DNA of 21,070 nucleotides from a virus: the IMG/VR virus record IMGVR_UViG_3300009181_000425, positions 1 to 21,070 of that record. One strand, written 5' to 3'. Numbering within the stretch: the stretch's first letter is position 1; each line of letters begins with the position of its first letter. The position numbers and the translations under genes were made by a program. Shown here in pieces: positions 1 to 7,204 of this stretch. The notes under the pieces were generated by a model. The model had not been told where the DNA came from. It saw only the letters and a program-made list of their open reading frames with translations, and did no database searches.

Positions 1-380
1 CAACCCGGCGCTGCAGCGCGCCAACCCCCCCCTCGGCAAAGCCAAAGCGAGTCTGCACGGCCCTCAAAAAGGCGGTGCAAGCAGTGGTGGTGCGCGGCTC
101 TAGGCCAACCTTTGAAAAGGCCCAGTCGAGACATTCTATCGCCCTTTCCTTGGGAAAGGCTTCTAGGCTGGGAGCAGCTTCAGGAAAGTAAGACAGGGGC
201 GATTCACGGTGGCGACCAGCGTCTATCCAAGTCCTCAGCAGGGAGAGGCAGGCTGCTACCTGGCGGACGTTAAAGTCGCGGTCTTCCTTGGATGCCAAGT
301 CGTCCAGGATGCGCCTCCAGGTGATGTGCTGCACGCTGACACGAGGGTGCTCGCTGCAAAGACGGAGAGCCCCCAGTCGT
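1..380 (-). CDS. Partial GC-rich coding-like frame, exon-like, product unknown
   Basis: On the minus strand one frame stays open from about 475 to the window edge. From 380 down to 1 it reads as a believable protein of about 126 residues, with charged and hydrophobic residues well mixed and a strong preference for G or C at third codon positions. It contains no methionine. Upstream on the minus strand lies a long C/T tract (about 389-455 on +) followed by CTACTTGAG. This resembles a eukaryotic polypyrimidine tract and AG acceptor, which would place the exon start near 380. GC content is far above that of the phage genes. I do not recognise the product. The alternatives are a high-GC bacterial gene fragment starting at a TTG, or a chance open frame: GC-rich DNA has few stops, and another frame on the + strand is also open here. 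That it is coding is inferred. Confidence 0.35.
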
Positions 381-465
381 CTCAAGTAGGGGTGTGGGGG
401 GGGGATGGGGAAGGGGGAAGGGAAAAAAGAAGTGGGGGTGAGAGTGAGAGAGGGATAGCCTAATC
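381..465 (-). other. Polypurine/polypyrimidine tract at composition junction
   Basis: The + strand is almost pure purine from about 389 to 456, with runs of G7 or longer and an A6; read on the minus strand it is a C/T tract ending in AG. It separates GC-rich sequence on the left from AT-rich, phage-like sequence on the right, with the change falling at about 460-470. It could be the end of an intron, a low-complexity site where an assembly was wrongly joined, or both. Confidence 0.4.
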
Positions 466-539
466 GTATAGTGAATCAAATTGGGTAATAGCATGCATGT
501 GCACAGACTACTTAACAAGGACGACAACTAACAATACGG

Positions 540-567
540 CCAACAAATGACCAACAATGGCCAATAA
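540..567 (+). repeat. Three short helically spaced direct repeats (CCAACAA type)
   Basis: CCAACAA begins at 540 and 551 and CCAATAA begins at 561, so three near-identical heptamers are spaced 11 and 10 bp apart, about one helical turn. The surrounding + strand is rich in A and C. Phased repeats like this can be protein-binding iterons, but the copies are short and could be chance. Confidence 0.4.
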
Positions 568-697
568 GATTACCACCACAACGCAATACAAAGCCCTACA
601 AGACGATTTACCGCAATACCCTATACATACATAGCCACTACCGTATGATATAGCCCCACAGAGGACCACAGCACCATATGTACATAATCGCCATAAC

Positions 698-803
698 ATG
701 GTAAAATCTACCACACACTGGCGATAAGTAACAAATAAGATCGGCAATGATTTATGGTAAAATCACTGTAAGGGTATGATACTATTATCGAAAGATCGGC
801 AAT
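698..803 (+). repeat. Two-copy bipartite direct repeat
   Basis: ATGGTAAAATC occurs at 698-708 and 754-764. AAGATCGGCAAT occurs at 737-748 and 792-803. Each copy is therefore an 11-bp box, a spacer of 28 or 27 bp, then a 12-bp box, and the two copies start 56 bp apart. Only the boxes are conserved and the spacers differ, which suggests retained binding sites rather than a recent duplication. Confidence 0.6.
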
Positions 804-820
804 ACGATAATAACGTATAT

Positions 821-958
821 AAGTTACTTAAGTACGGGGGGTATAATGGGACCTTCACTACTGAAAAGAGGCACTATAGTACCCATATTGGGTAACTAAG
901 GATCAAATATTGATACTAACTTACTGAAAGGTAACTTATTGTTACCGTAGGTAACTTA
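821..958 (+). repeat. GGTAACT motif cluster with 6-bp hairpin
   Basis: GGTAACT appears at 891, 930 and 950 in direct orientation, and AAGTTAC, a near reverse complement, at 821. The copies at 930 and 950 share GGTAACTTA. GGTAAC (930-935) and GTTACC (941-946) form a perfect 6-bp inverted repeat with a 5-nt loop. The cluster ends about 30 bp upstream of the -35 box at 989, a sensible place for an activator or operator array. A regulatory role is inferred. Confidence 0.5.
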
Positions 959-988
959 CCACTATGATTGACCTACATCACAGGGTAC

Positions 989-1017
989 TTGACATTTGAT
1001 TAAAAGTGTGATATAAA
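989..1017 (+). promoter_or_regulatory. Near-consensus sigma-70 promoter upstream of the late operon
   Basis: TTGACA (989-994), a 17-bp spacer and TATAAA (1012-1017) form an almost ideal sigma-70 promoter on the + strand. Transcription would start near 1024, leaving a leader of about 280 nt before the small terminase start. It is the best promoter seen in front of the packaging and capsid genes, and the GGTAACT repeats lie just upstream. No other plus-strand promoter of this quality was seen between here and 15181. Confidence 0.75.
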
Positions 1018-1303
1018 ATATATATGATATTGAATATATATAATATACTAACAACGACACTAAGCCAGGACTAATCCACAACCAGATGCTTCTGCAGAAT
1101 AACCACCTACAGTTAATCTAATAACAGTATTAATTATACACTATATATAACTACTAGTATATAAGTAGCATATGCACAAACTACCTAACTCCCCTTAAAT
1201 GTGTATGTGGTGAATCTTCAATTACCATTGACCTTCCTCCAACACCCTATTTACTATACAGTTGGTAAATATTTAATTAATATATTAAGAAGAACTAATA
1301 TTT

Positions 1304-1840
1304 ATGATAGACAGTATCAATATTGATGTATTGCCTCCTAAGAAGAAAAAGGCAGGTAGACCAAAAGGTACAGGAAGTTTAACATCTTCTAAAGCTATAG
1401 CCCCTCAATTTTTGATTATGTGTAAACAAGGGTTATCTTTAACCCAGATAGCAGATAAACTATCTCTACCAAAAGAACAATTAGAAAGATGGTCAAGAGA
1501 TAAAGTTAAACATAAGGAATTTGTTAAAGCATTTGAATTAGGAAAAACGGCATGGCAAGCATATCATGAAACTCTTCTACAGAAGATGATATGTGGTGAA
1601 GATGGTAAGTATGCCTCAGCTGAGATATCCGCACAACAGTTCGTATTAAAGACTCAGTTTAAATCTGAGTGGACTGAAAAGAATGATCAGAAGTTAGAGA
1701 TATCCCATGTTGGTAGATTGACTGATGACCAGTTAGAACAGCAGATAATGCAGTTACTCGGTAAGTCACAGATACAGTCTTACATCTTAAATGAACAAGA
1801 CAATAAACCTAAGTTAGTAGTTAATAATGACATTAAATAA
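1304..1840 (+). CDS. terS: Terminase small subunit (DNA-packaging recognition protein)
   Basis: This 178-residue protein most likely recognises the phage DNA packaging site and loads it onto the large terminase. Residues 10-24 are lysine-rich followed by AGRPKGTG, an AT-hook-like segment. Residues about 43-64 (LSLTQIADKLSLPKEQLERW) form a helix-turn-helix of the type found at the N-terminus of small terminases. The C-terminal half is helical and charged, as expected for oligomerisation and contact with the large subunit. The size fits the family (about 140-190 residues). The ATG at 1304 has only a weak AAGAAG about 12 nt upstream. The end overlaps the large terminase start by 14 nt, so the two are probably translationally coupled. 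The assignment rests on the HTH, size and position rather than strong motif identity. Confidence 0.82.
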   Translation: MIDSINIDVLPPKKKKAGRPKGTGSLTSSKAIAPQFLIMCKQGLSLTQIADKLSLPKEQLERWSRDKVKHKEFVKAFELGKTAWQAYHETLLQKMICGEDGKYASAEISAQQFVLKTQFKSEWTEKNDQKLEISHVGRLTDDQLEQQIMQLLGKSQIQSYILNEQDNKPKLVVNNDIK

Positions 1841-3341
1841 TATTACTAAAGGTTTATCTAAAGACCAGAAGATAGACTTACTAAAGTCATTACAAGAACT
1901 AGATGTACGCCTTAAATATAATAAAGCTAAAACATACTTCCCAGAGACAGGGCCTTTATCGATAGATAAGTTCCCTAAACAGATAGCATTTATGAATGCA
2001 GGTGTAGGGTTCTTAGAAAGATGCTTATTAGGTTCTAATAGATCTGGTAAGTCTGAAACATGTGCATTTGAGATATACCTACACGCTACTGGTGCCTATG
2101 CTGACCATCCATGGTTCAAAGGCATGAAGTTTAATCCAGCTGAAGATATCAATATCTGGATTGGTGGTGTAAGCCATGGTGACGTTAGAGATATTCAGCA
2201 ATACAAGCTCCTAGGACCTGCGCATAGCATAGGTACTGGTCTTATACCTAAAGACTCAATACTCGACGTACGGTCGAAACCAGGCGTTCCTAATGCCTAT
2301 TCCGAAGTAGTCATTAAAAGAGCAGGTGGTGGACTAGCTACCTTAAGCTTTAAATCATATGAACAAGGCCGGGAATCATTCCAAGGTACCTCAGTTCATT
2401 TCGTAGGTTTAGATGAAGAATGCCCTCAAGATGTATATGAGGAGTGTGTAACTCGTTGTGCTACCGTTAATGGTCGTATAGCCTTATACTTTACTCCTCT
2501 GTCGGGCCTATCAGATACAGTATTACATTTCTTACCACAAGGTAGGATGCCATTAGACCATATAGTACCGGGACGTTCTGCCTATGTAGAACAGGTAACA
2601 TGGAATGATGTACCAGAGGCAATGCTGCCAGCTGAAATGAAAGTACAGCTAGAAGCCACCTATTTGCCTCACCAGCGTGAAGCTCGTATGAAGGGTATAC
2701 CAGTAGTGGGTAGTGGTAAAGTATTCACTACACCTGAATCCACATGCGTTGTAGAGCCTTTCAGGATACCACTTCATTTCACTAAGTTCTACTCAGTGGA
2801 CATAGGCTATAAGTGCACAGCAGCACTCTGGTTTGCTCAAGACCCAGTTACCAATACGTTATATGTTTATGATGAGTACTATAGCGAAGAAGCATTACCT
2901 TCAACACATGTAGCTGCAATTAAAAGAAGAGGAGAATGGATGACAGGAGTAATAGATCCTTCAGCCTTGAAGACCTCTTCACACGATGGATTAAAGTCAT
3001 TCCAAATCTATAAAGATATGGGATTAGACTTAAGATTAGGGGATAATAGAGTACAGGCCGGCATCATGGAATGTAACAATAAGCTAAGTACTGGAGGTGT
3101 TAAATTCTTTAGTACCTTGACAAAAACCCTAGAAGAGTATAGACTATATAGATACCACACCAATAAAAAGACGGGTGTAACAGAGATAGCGAAAGGACAA
3201 AAGGACCACGCAATGGATGCTTTTAGGTATGGAGTAATGTCCAATCATATAGGTCAAATCTATCGAGATTCCGACGACGAGACAGTATATACTTCCCGAC
3301 TAAACAATCACTTAGGTAGAAACCCTACAACAGGATATTAA
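1827..3341 (+). CDS. terL: Terminase large subunit (packaging ATPase-nuclease)
   Basis: The 504-residue motor protein hydrolyses ATP to drive phage DNA through the portal and cuts the concatemer. The N-terminal ATPase shows a Walker A loop GSNRSGKSE (69-77), a Walker B strand and catalytic acid VGLDEE (193-198), and a coupling segment LYFTPLSGLSD (220-230). The C-terminal RNase H-like nuclease shows its acidic residues in SVDIGY (D325), VIDPSA (D377) and KDHAMDAFRY (D460, D464). Length and motif order are complete, with no frameshift or lost catalytic residue. The gene overlaps the small terminase by 14 nt and is followed after 5 nt by the portal gene. The GxNRSGKS form of Walker A is common in podovirus terminases. 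I am confident of the function; whether packaging is headful or site-specific cannot be read from the sequence. Confidence 0.96.
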   Translation: MTLNNITKGLSKDQKIDLLKSLQELDVRLKYNKAKTYFPETGPLSIDKFPKQIAFMNAGVGFLERCLLGSNRSGKSETCAFEIYLHATGAYADHPWFKGMKFNPAEDINIWIGGVSHGDVRDIQQYKLLGPAHSIGTGLIPKDSILDVRSKPGVPNAYSEVVIKRAGGGLATLSFKSYEQGRESFQGTSVHFVGLDEECPQDVYEECVTRCATVNGRIALYFTPLSGLSDTVLHFLPQGRMPLDHIVPGRSAYVEQVTWNDVPEAMLPAEMKVQLEATYLPHQREARMKGIPVVGSGKVFTTPESTCVVEPFRIPLHFTKFYSVDIGYKCTAALWFAQDPVTNTLYVYDEYYSEEALPSTHVAAIKRRGEWMTGVIDPSALKTSSHDGLKSFQIYKDMGLDLRLGDNRVQAGIMECNNKLSTGGVKFFSTLTKTLEEYRLYRYHTNKKTGVTEIAKGQKDHAMDAFRYGVMSNHIGQIYRDSDDETVYTSRLNNHLGRNPTTGY

Positions 3342-3346
3342 CTACG

Positions 3347-5416
3347 ATGTCAGATAACGACGAACTAAAAGAAGTTAAAGCTAGGAATCTAGAAGATTTA
3401 GCCGGCATGGATAATGTTGCTGAACTTCTAACAGAAGAAGAACTAGAAGTTATAGGCGCTAAAGTTGTAAAAGAGTGGGACATAGATAAGAAGTCTATGC
3501 ATAAATGGATGGATACCGCAGCAGAAGCCATGAAGCTTTGCTTATTGGAAAAGGAACAAAAGGATACTCCATGGGTTGGAGCATCTAATATTCATTACCC
3601 ATTAATAGCTACAGCTGTTATGCAGTTCTCATCTCGTTCAGTTGCTGAGATGTCAAAGTCAGGTAAAGTAGCTAAATACAAAGTATTAGGCAAAGATAGA
3701 GATGGATTGAAAGCTAAGAAAGGATGGAGAGTATCTCAACATCTTAACTGGCAAATCCAAGAAAAGATGCCAAACTGGTTCTCAGAAAGAGATAAGTTAC
3801 ACAACCAATTAGCAGTTGTAGGTACTTGCTTTACGAAGACTTACTACGACCCAATAACAGAACAGAATAAATCTGAGCTTGTACCTTATGACCAAATATT
3901 CATTAACAATGGAATTAAGAATATTGAGTCAGCAGGTCGTATATCGCAACTGATATATCTAACTGGCAATGACATAGTAGAACATCAAAGATATGGTTTA
4001 TTCTTAGATGAATATAAACCTGAAGATATGGTAATGGATGAGAATGACCCAGAACCAATTTATCATGAACTGCTAGAACAACATACATATTTAGACTTAG
4101 ATAAAGACGGCTTAAAAGAACCCTATATTGTTGTGTATCACATTGCACATAAATGTGTTCTACGTATAGCCCCAAGATTCGAATTTCTAGAAGATCGAAC
4201 AGTATTCCTAAATGATAAAGGACAAGTAAAGAGAATAGTAGCTGAAGAATACTTCACTGACTATCACTTCATTCCATCTCCTGATGGTAGCTTCTTTAGT
4301 TTAGGTTTTGGTACATTGTTATTAGATACTAACCATACCATCAATACTTTATTAAATCAGTTAATTAATGCTGGTACATTAGCCACAGTTCAAGGTGGTT
4401 TCATCGGCAAAGATTTAAGAATAAAGAAAGATGATATGTTACTTGGGCCTGGGGATTGGGTAACTGTAGATTCATCTTCAGGTGCTTCGATAAAAGATAA
4501 CATAGTCCCAATGTCATATAAAGAACCTTCAATGGTTCTATTACAGTTATTAGGCCAGTTGGTCGAAGGTGCTAATAATTTAACGTCTACTAGTGAAGTA
4601 TTAACCGGCACCACAGACGTAACTAACGCATCACCTAACTCAGTTGCAATGTTAATGCAACAAGGTTTAAAAGTATACAGTTCTATTCAACGACGTATAT
4701 TTAGAGGGTTTAGAAAAGAGCTACAAAAGCTTGTAAGATTAAATTCAAGACATTTAAACGAACAAGAATACTTAACTCTAATTGACCCAGAACAAAAAGA
4801 CCTTCAAGAGTTGTACGATGAATTTGGTCGCATTAAAGATTACGTATTAGAAAGCTTAGACATAGTTCCAATTGTAGATATTGAAGATTCTACAGAATTA
4901 GAGGCTATGAATAAAGCTCAATCAATAATGCAAGCAGGGTTACAGTTCGCTCAAATGGGCGCCACAGACCCTACCATGTTAGCAGTTACATATTATAAAG
5001 CGATGGATGTTGAGAACATAGAAGCATTAGTTCCTCCTCCTCCGCAACAGGAACAACCAAATCCTGATATGATAAAAATGCAACAAGACATTCAAATCAA
5101 GATGAAGGAACTTGAGTTAAAAGAACAAGGAATGCACATATCTGCAGCAGAGACTGAAGCTAGAATAAAAGAAATAGAAGCTAACACTGCGAAGATAATG
5201 GCAGAAACTCAAGCAACTCCAGCTAGATTACAGTTAGAAGCTTCAAGACAAAAACAAGTAGACCAAGATAGTAGAGTAAGACATATACTAGATGCTGCTA
5301 AATTAAAGTCTGGAGACGATAATGAACGAGAATATCAAAACATTGAGCGTGACAAGGTTGCGGCAATGGCTAGAAGATCCGGTAACACTGGCCCTAATAA
5401 AGGCCCTACAGGTTAG
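3347..5416 (+). CDS. Portal protein, P22-like large type
   Basis: The 689-residue protein should form the dodecameric ring at one capsid vertex through which DNA is pumped and later released. Residues 75-87, PWVGASNIHYPLI, followed by an alanine/serine-rich helix, match the signature at the start of the portal core in P22-type portals. A second conserved-looking stretch is VVGTCFTKTYYDP (about 156-168). After a proline-rich hinge (about 562-570) comes a long charged coiled coil (about 575-670), corresponding to the barrel helix of the P22 portal that projects into the head. The size is close to that of P22 gp1 (725 residues) and larger than typical siphovirus portals. It directly follows the large terminase. 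The last 95 nt also encode the start of the next gene in another frame. Confidence 0.92.
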   Translation: MSDNDELKEVKARNLEDLAGMDNVAELLTEEELEVIGAKVVKEWDIDKKSMHKWMDTAAEAMKLCLLEKEQKDTPWVGASNIHYPLIATAVMQFSSRSVAEMSKSGKVAKYKVLGKDRDGLKAKKGWRVSQHLNWQIQEKMPNWFSERDKLHNQLAVVGTCFTKTYYDPITEQNKSELVPYDQIFINNGIKNIESAGRISQLIYLTGNDIVEHQRYGLFLDEYKPEDMVMDENDPEPIYHELLEQHTYLDLDKDGLKEPYIVVYHIAHKCVLRIAPRFEFLEDRTVFLNDKGQVKRIVAEEYFTDYHFIPSPDGSFFSLGFGTLLLDTNHTINTLLNQLINAGTLATVQGGFIGKDLRIKKDDMLLGPGDWVTVDSSSGASIKDNIVPMSYKEPSMVLLQLLGQLVEGANNLTSTSEVLTGTTDVTNASPNSVAMLMQQGLKVYSSIQRRIFRGFRKELQKLVRLNSRHLNEQEYLTLIDPEQKDLQELYDEFGRIKDYVLESLDIVPIVDIEDSTELEAMNKAQSIMQAGLQFAQMGATDPTMLAVTYYKAMDVENIEALVPPPPQQEQPNPDMIKMQQDIQIKMKELELKEQGMHISAAETEARIKEIEANTAKIMAETQATPARLQLEASRQKQVDQDSRVRHILDAAKLKSGDDNEREYQNIERDKVAAMARRSGNTGPNKGPTG

Positions 5417-5576
5417 AACTGATGGGTTATATCAAAGCCTTGTTAAGATACAACTACAAGACAATTACGACTTAAAAATAGCAGAAAATAGAGGTAGGAT
5501 TTTAGAACTACAAACTATTTCAGACATGTCAAAACTAAAAGATTTATTAAATGAACATGTTAATTGGGAGGAGTAA
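5322..5576 (+). CDS. Small phage protein overlapping the portal gene
   Basis: The 84-residue protein starts inside the portal gene (95-nt overlap, different frame) and ends 3 nt before the co-chaperonin gene. After a variable start it contains LRQWLEDPVTLALIKAL (about 13-29), an amphipathic segment of a kind I recall from small proteins in phage head modules. The rest is helical and charged and ends in NEHVNWEE. Because the frame continues well past the portal stop and has a sensible sequence, I think it is real. The exact start is uncertain: the ATG at 5322 is the first available and no strong ribosome-binding site is evident, and GTG 5349 is a later possibility. Function is unknown; a minor head or assembly role is suggested only by position. 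Confidence 0.68.
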   Translation: MNENIKTLSVTRLRQWLEDPVTLALIKALQVRTDGLYQSLVKIQLQDNYDLKIAENRGRILELQTISDMSKLKDLLNEHVNWEE

Positions 5577-5579
5577 TTT

Positions 5580-5909
5580 ATGCCAGTACCTTTAGGTTAC
5601 CGAGTTAGTATTCTGATGGATAAAACAGAAGAGAAAATTGGTAGTATCTTTATACCAGAAAAAACTCGTATGTTATCTGATGAATGCTCAGAAACTGGAA
5701 CAATATTAGAATTAGGTCCTTTAGCGTATAGAGGATTAGCAAATGGTGAATCCAAAGAACCATGGGTAAAACCTGGTGATAGGGTTTACTTTAAAGCTTA
5801 CGGTGGTCAAAAGTTCAGCTTCGAATCCGGTCGTAAGATACGCATAGTAAATGATGAAGACATCATTGCTTTAGTCTCAGAAGAAGATAAAACCGACAAA
5901 TTACTTTAG
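5580..5909 (+). CDS. GroES-like co-chaperonin (Cpn10 family)
   Basis: The 109-residue protein resembles bacterial GroES, the lid that works with GroEL to fold proteins in the cytoplasm. It opens with a Cpn10-like strand (LGYRVSILMD, 5-14). The candidate mobile loop around 18-38 includes GSIFIPE, where I-F-I would replace the hydrophobic tripeptide that binds GroEL. ILELGP (42-47), KPGDRVYF (64-71) and RIVNDEDIIALV (88-99) follow, in family order. A glycine/charged insertion at about 51-62 sits where the roof loop lies. The likely client is the capsid protein encoded downstream, by analogy with T4 gp31; that is inference. An AGGAG ribosome-binding site overlaps the end of the previous gene. 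No GroEL gene is seen, so it would use the host one. Confidence 0.88.
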   Translation: MPVPLGYRVSILMDKTEEKIGSIFIPEKTRMLSDECSETGTILELGPLAYRGLANGESKEPWVKPGDRVYFKAYGGQKFSFESGRKIRIVNDEDIIALVSEEDKTDKLL

Positions 5910-5921
5910 GAGTAATATTAA

Positions 5922-6728
5922 ATGACAGATGAAGTAAGTTCAGATGTTCAACAAGCCCCAGTCGAAGCTGTAGTAGGGGTCAATCAGACCAGTACAATAA
6001 GCGTAGAAGATCAGGCACGGGGAGATGGATGGGTACCGTTAGACGAATTTAAAGGTAACCCAGATAATTGGGCAGATGCAAAGGAATTTGTACGAGTCGG
6101 TAAGATAATAAAAGGAAGAGACGAAAAAGCTAACAAGCTTGAAAAAGAAATTAAAGAGTTGAAAAACATTACCAAAAGTATGTTATCAACAATGCAAAAA
6201 GCAGAACAAGTCGCATACGATAAGGCTGCTAGAGATTTAGAAGCTAGATTGGCACGAGCCAAAGATATAGGAGACGTAGAGGAAGCTCTAGACGTAACCC
6301 AAAAACAACAACAGTTGATGGAGCAAGTTAAAGTCCAACATGCTCAACAACAACTTTCCATTAAAGACTCTGAAGAGTTTCAAGAGTTTTTCCCACAAAA
6401 CAAATGGGTATCCGGCACAGATAGAATTTCAAAAGCTATGCAAAAAGTTGCATCTGAAATATCTAACGAATATGCCGCCAAGCACCCCAGAGCTGAGCTT
6501 AAAGATGAGCTTCAGTATGTTCATGAAGAGATTCGTAAAGAATTTCCAGAACAATTTAAATCTGAGCTTAGAAACAGCTCACAAGCATCGGTACTCGCAG
6601 GTAGTACAAGCAAACCTTCTTCTGATTCCGCAGAAAGTAAACTGACATCAGCAGAAAAGTCTATCGTTGATTTCCTCAAGAAACAAGGATATGACACAAA
6701 ATCTTATCTTAAAGCACTAGGTAAATAG
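5922..6728 (+). CDS. Probable capsid scaffolding protein
   Basis: The 268-residue acidic protein has the build of a phage scaffold. A disordered N-terminus leads into GWVPLDEFKGNPDNW (36-50), a segment I recall from proteins just upstream of capsid genes. A long charged coiled coil (about 62-145) follows, then a helical section, a Ser/Thr-rich linker (about 218-240), and a short basic C-terminal helix ending KKQGYDTKSYLKALGK. Basic C-terminal helices bind the coat protein in P22 and other scaffolds. It lies between the co-chaperonin and two virion-type genes that precede the capsid gene, the expected place. AGGAG lies 12 nt before the ATG. No protease domain is visible. Scaffold is inferred from architecture and position rather than an unmistakable domain. 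Confidence 0.75.
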   Translation: MTDEVSSDVQQAPVEAVVGVNQTSTISVEDQARGDGWVPLDEFKGNPDNWADAKEFVRVGKIIKGRDEKANKLEKEIKELKNITKSMLSTMQKAEQVAYDKAARDLEARLARAKDIGDVEEALDVTQKQQQLMEQVKVQHAQQQLSIKDSEEFQEFFPQNKWVSGTDRISKAMQKVASEISNEYAAKHPRAELKDELQYVHEEIRKEFPEQFKSELRNSSQASVLAGSTSKPSSDSAESKLTSAEKSIVDFLKKQGYDTKSYLKALGK

Positions 6729-6743
6729 TAGGAGTACTAAAAC

Positions 6744-7184
6744 ATGACTAATGAAAGAAAACCTGAAAGAGGTTCAGAAAGAATCAGTTTATCCCATAGA
6801 GGCCCACAGCATTTCCCTGCTGAGTTCAGAGATCCTAATTTCCACTATCGTTGGACTAATTATGATCCAGAATCTCCTTGGAAAGCTATGGAAACTGAAC
6901 GCTTAGGTTATGACCCTGTGCCAATCGGTGAAACTAATCACCTAAAGTCTAAGATTTTTGCACAATCAACTATCGTCCGTGAAGGATATGTAACTTGTCC
7001 CTTAAAAAAAGGGGGCCAAGCAGTTTTAATGAGACTTCCAATGGATGTTTATCTCGAAAGACAAAAACAGAAAGAGGAAGATCGTAAGGCAGAACGTAAG
7101 GCCATGCTCGCTGAAGGTATGGAAGTCTCTGACGGAACAACATTGAAACAAACATATAGTTTCACTAATACACCAAATCATTAA
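6744..7184 (+). CDS. Conserved head-module protein, function unknown
   Basis: The 146-residue hydrophilic protein has no signal peptide or membrane segment. The motif FHYRWTNYDPESPWKAMETE (about 33-52) followed by GYDPVPIGE is of a kind I recall from small proteins encoded next to phage capsid genes. The middle has a short beta-like stretch (GYVTCPLKKGGQAVLMRLP) and then a highly charged helix of K/E/R (about 108-128). It sits between the scaffold-like gene and the pre-capsid gene with AGGAG upstream of the ATG. A role in capsid assembly or as a minor head protein is likely from position only. Confidence 0.7.
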   Translation: MTNERKPERGSERISLSHRGPQHFPAEFRDPNFHYRWTNYDPESPWKAMETERLGYDPVPIGETNHLKSKIFAQSTIVREGYVTCPLKKGGQAVLMRLPMDVYLERQKQKEEDRKAERKAMLAEGMEVSDGTTLKQTYSFTNTPNH

Positions 7185-7204
7185 TCTATTTAGAGGTTAT
7201 TTAA

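Larger units (their letters stand above)
466..1303. other. Gene-free, repeat-containing AT-rich leader region
   Basis: No convincing gene lies in these 838 bases on either strand. A minus-strand open frame at 508-747 is Cys/Val-rich with no recognisable domain and no clear ribosome-binding site, so I do not call it. The stretch holds three phased CCAA-type repeats (540-567), a two-copy bipartite repeat (698-803), a cluster of GGTAACT motifs with a hairpin (821-958), a near-consensus promoter (989-1017) and very AT-rich stretches (about 1003-1060 and 1265-1303). Its place directly upstream of the small terminase gene fits a late regulatory region and possibly a packaging or genome-end region. 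Those roles are inferred from position and repeat content only. Confidence 0.6.

Noticed and set aside
209-463. 84-residue + strand open frame across the GC-rich end
   Set aside because: It overlaps the better coding-like minus-strand frame and ends in the low-complexity G/A tract, giving a Gly/Glu/Arg-rich tail; looks like a shadow.
508-747. 79-residue minus-strand open frame, hydrophobic and Cys/Val-rich
   Set aside because: It has no recognisable domain or clear ribosome-binding site, overlaps the repeat elements, and its composition follows the A/C-rich strand bias; treated as chance.
842-847. TATAAT at 842-847 as another promoter
   Set aside because: No -35 box at suitable distance (ATAAGT at 819-824) and no extended -10; weaker than the one at 989-1017.
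3118-3124. TTGACA inside the large terminase gene as an internal promoter
   Set aside because: No -10 box at 16-18 bp that fits; expected by chance in AT-rich coding DNA.
6340-6645. 101-residue + strand frame inside the scaffold-like gene
   Set aside because: Fully contained in a well-supported gene, Lys/Asn-rich as expected of a shifted AT-rich frame, no ribosome-binding site.
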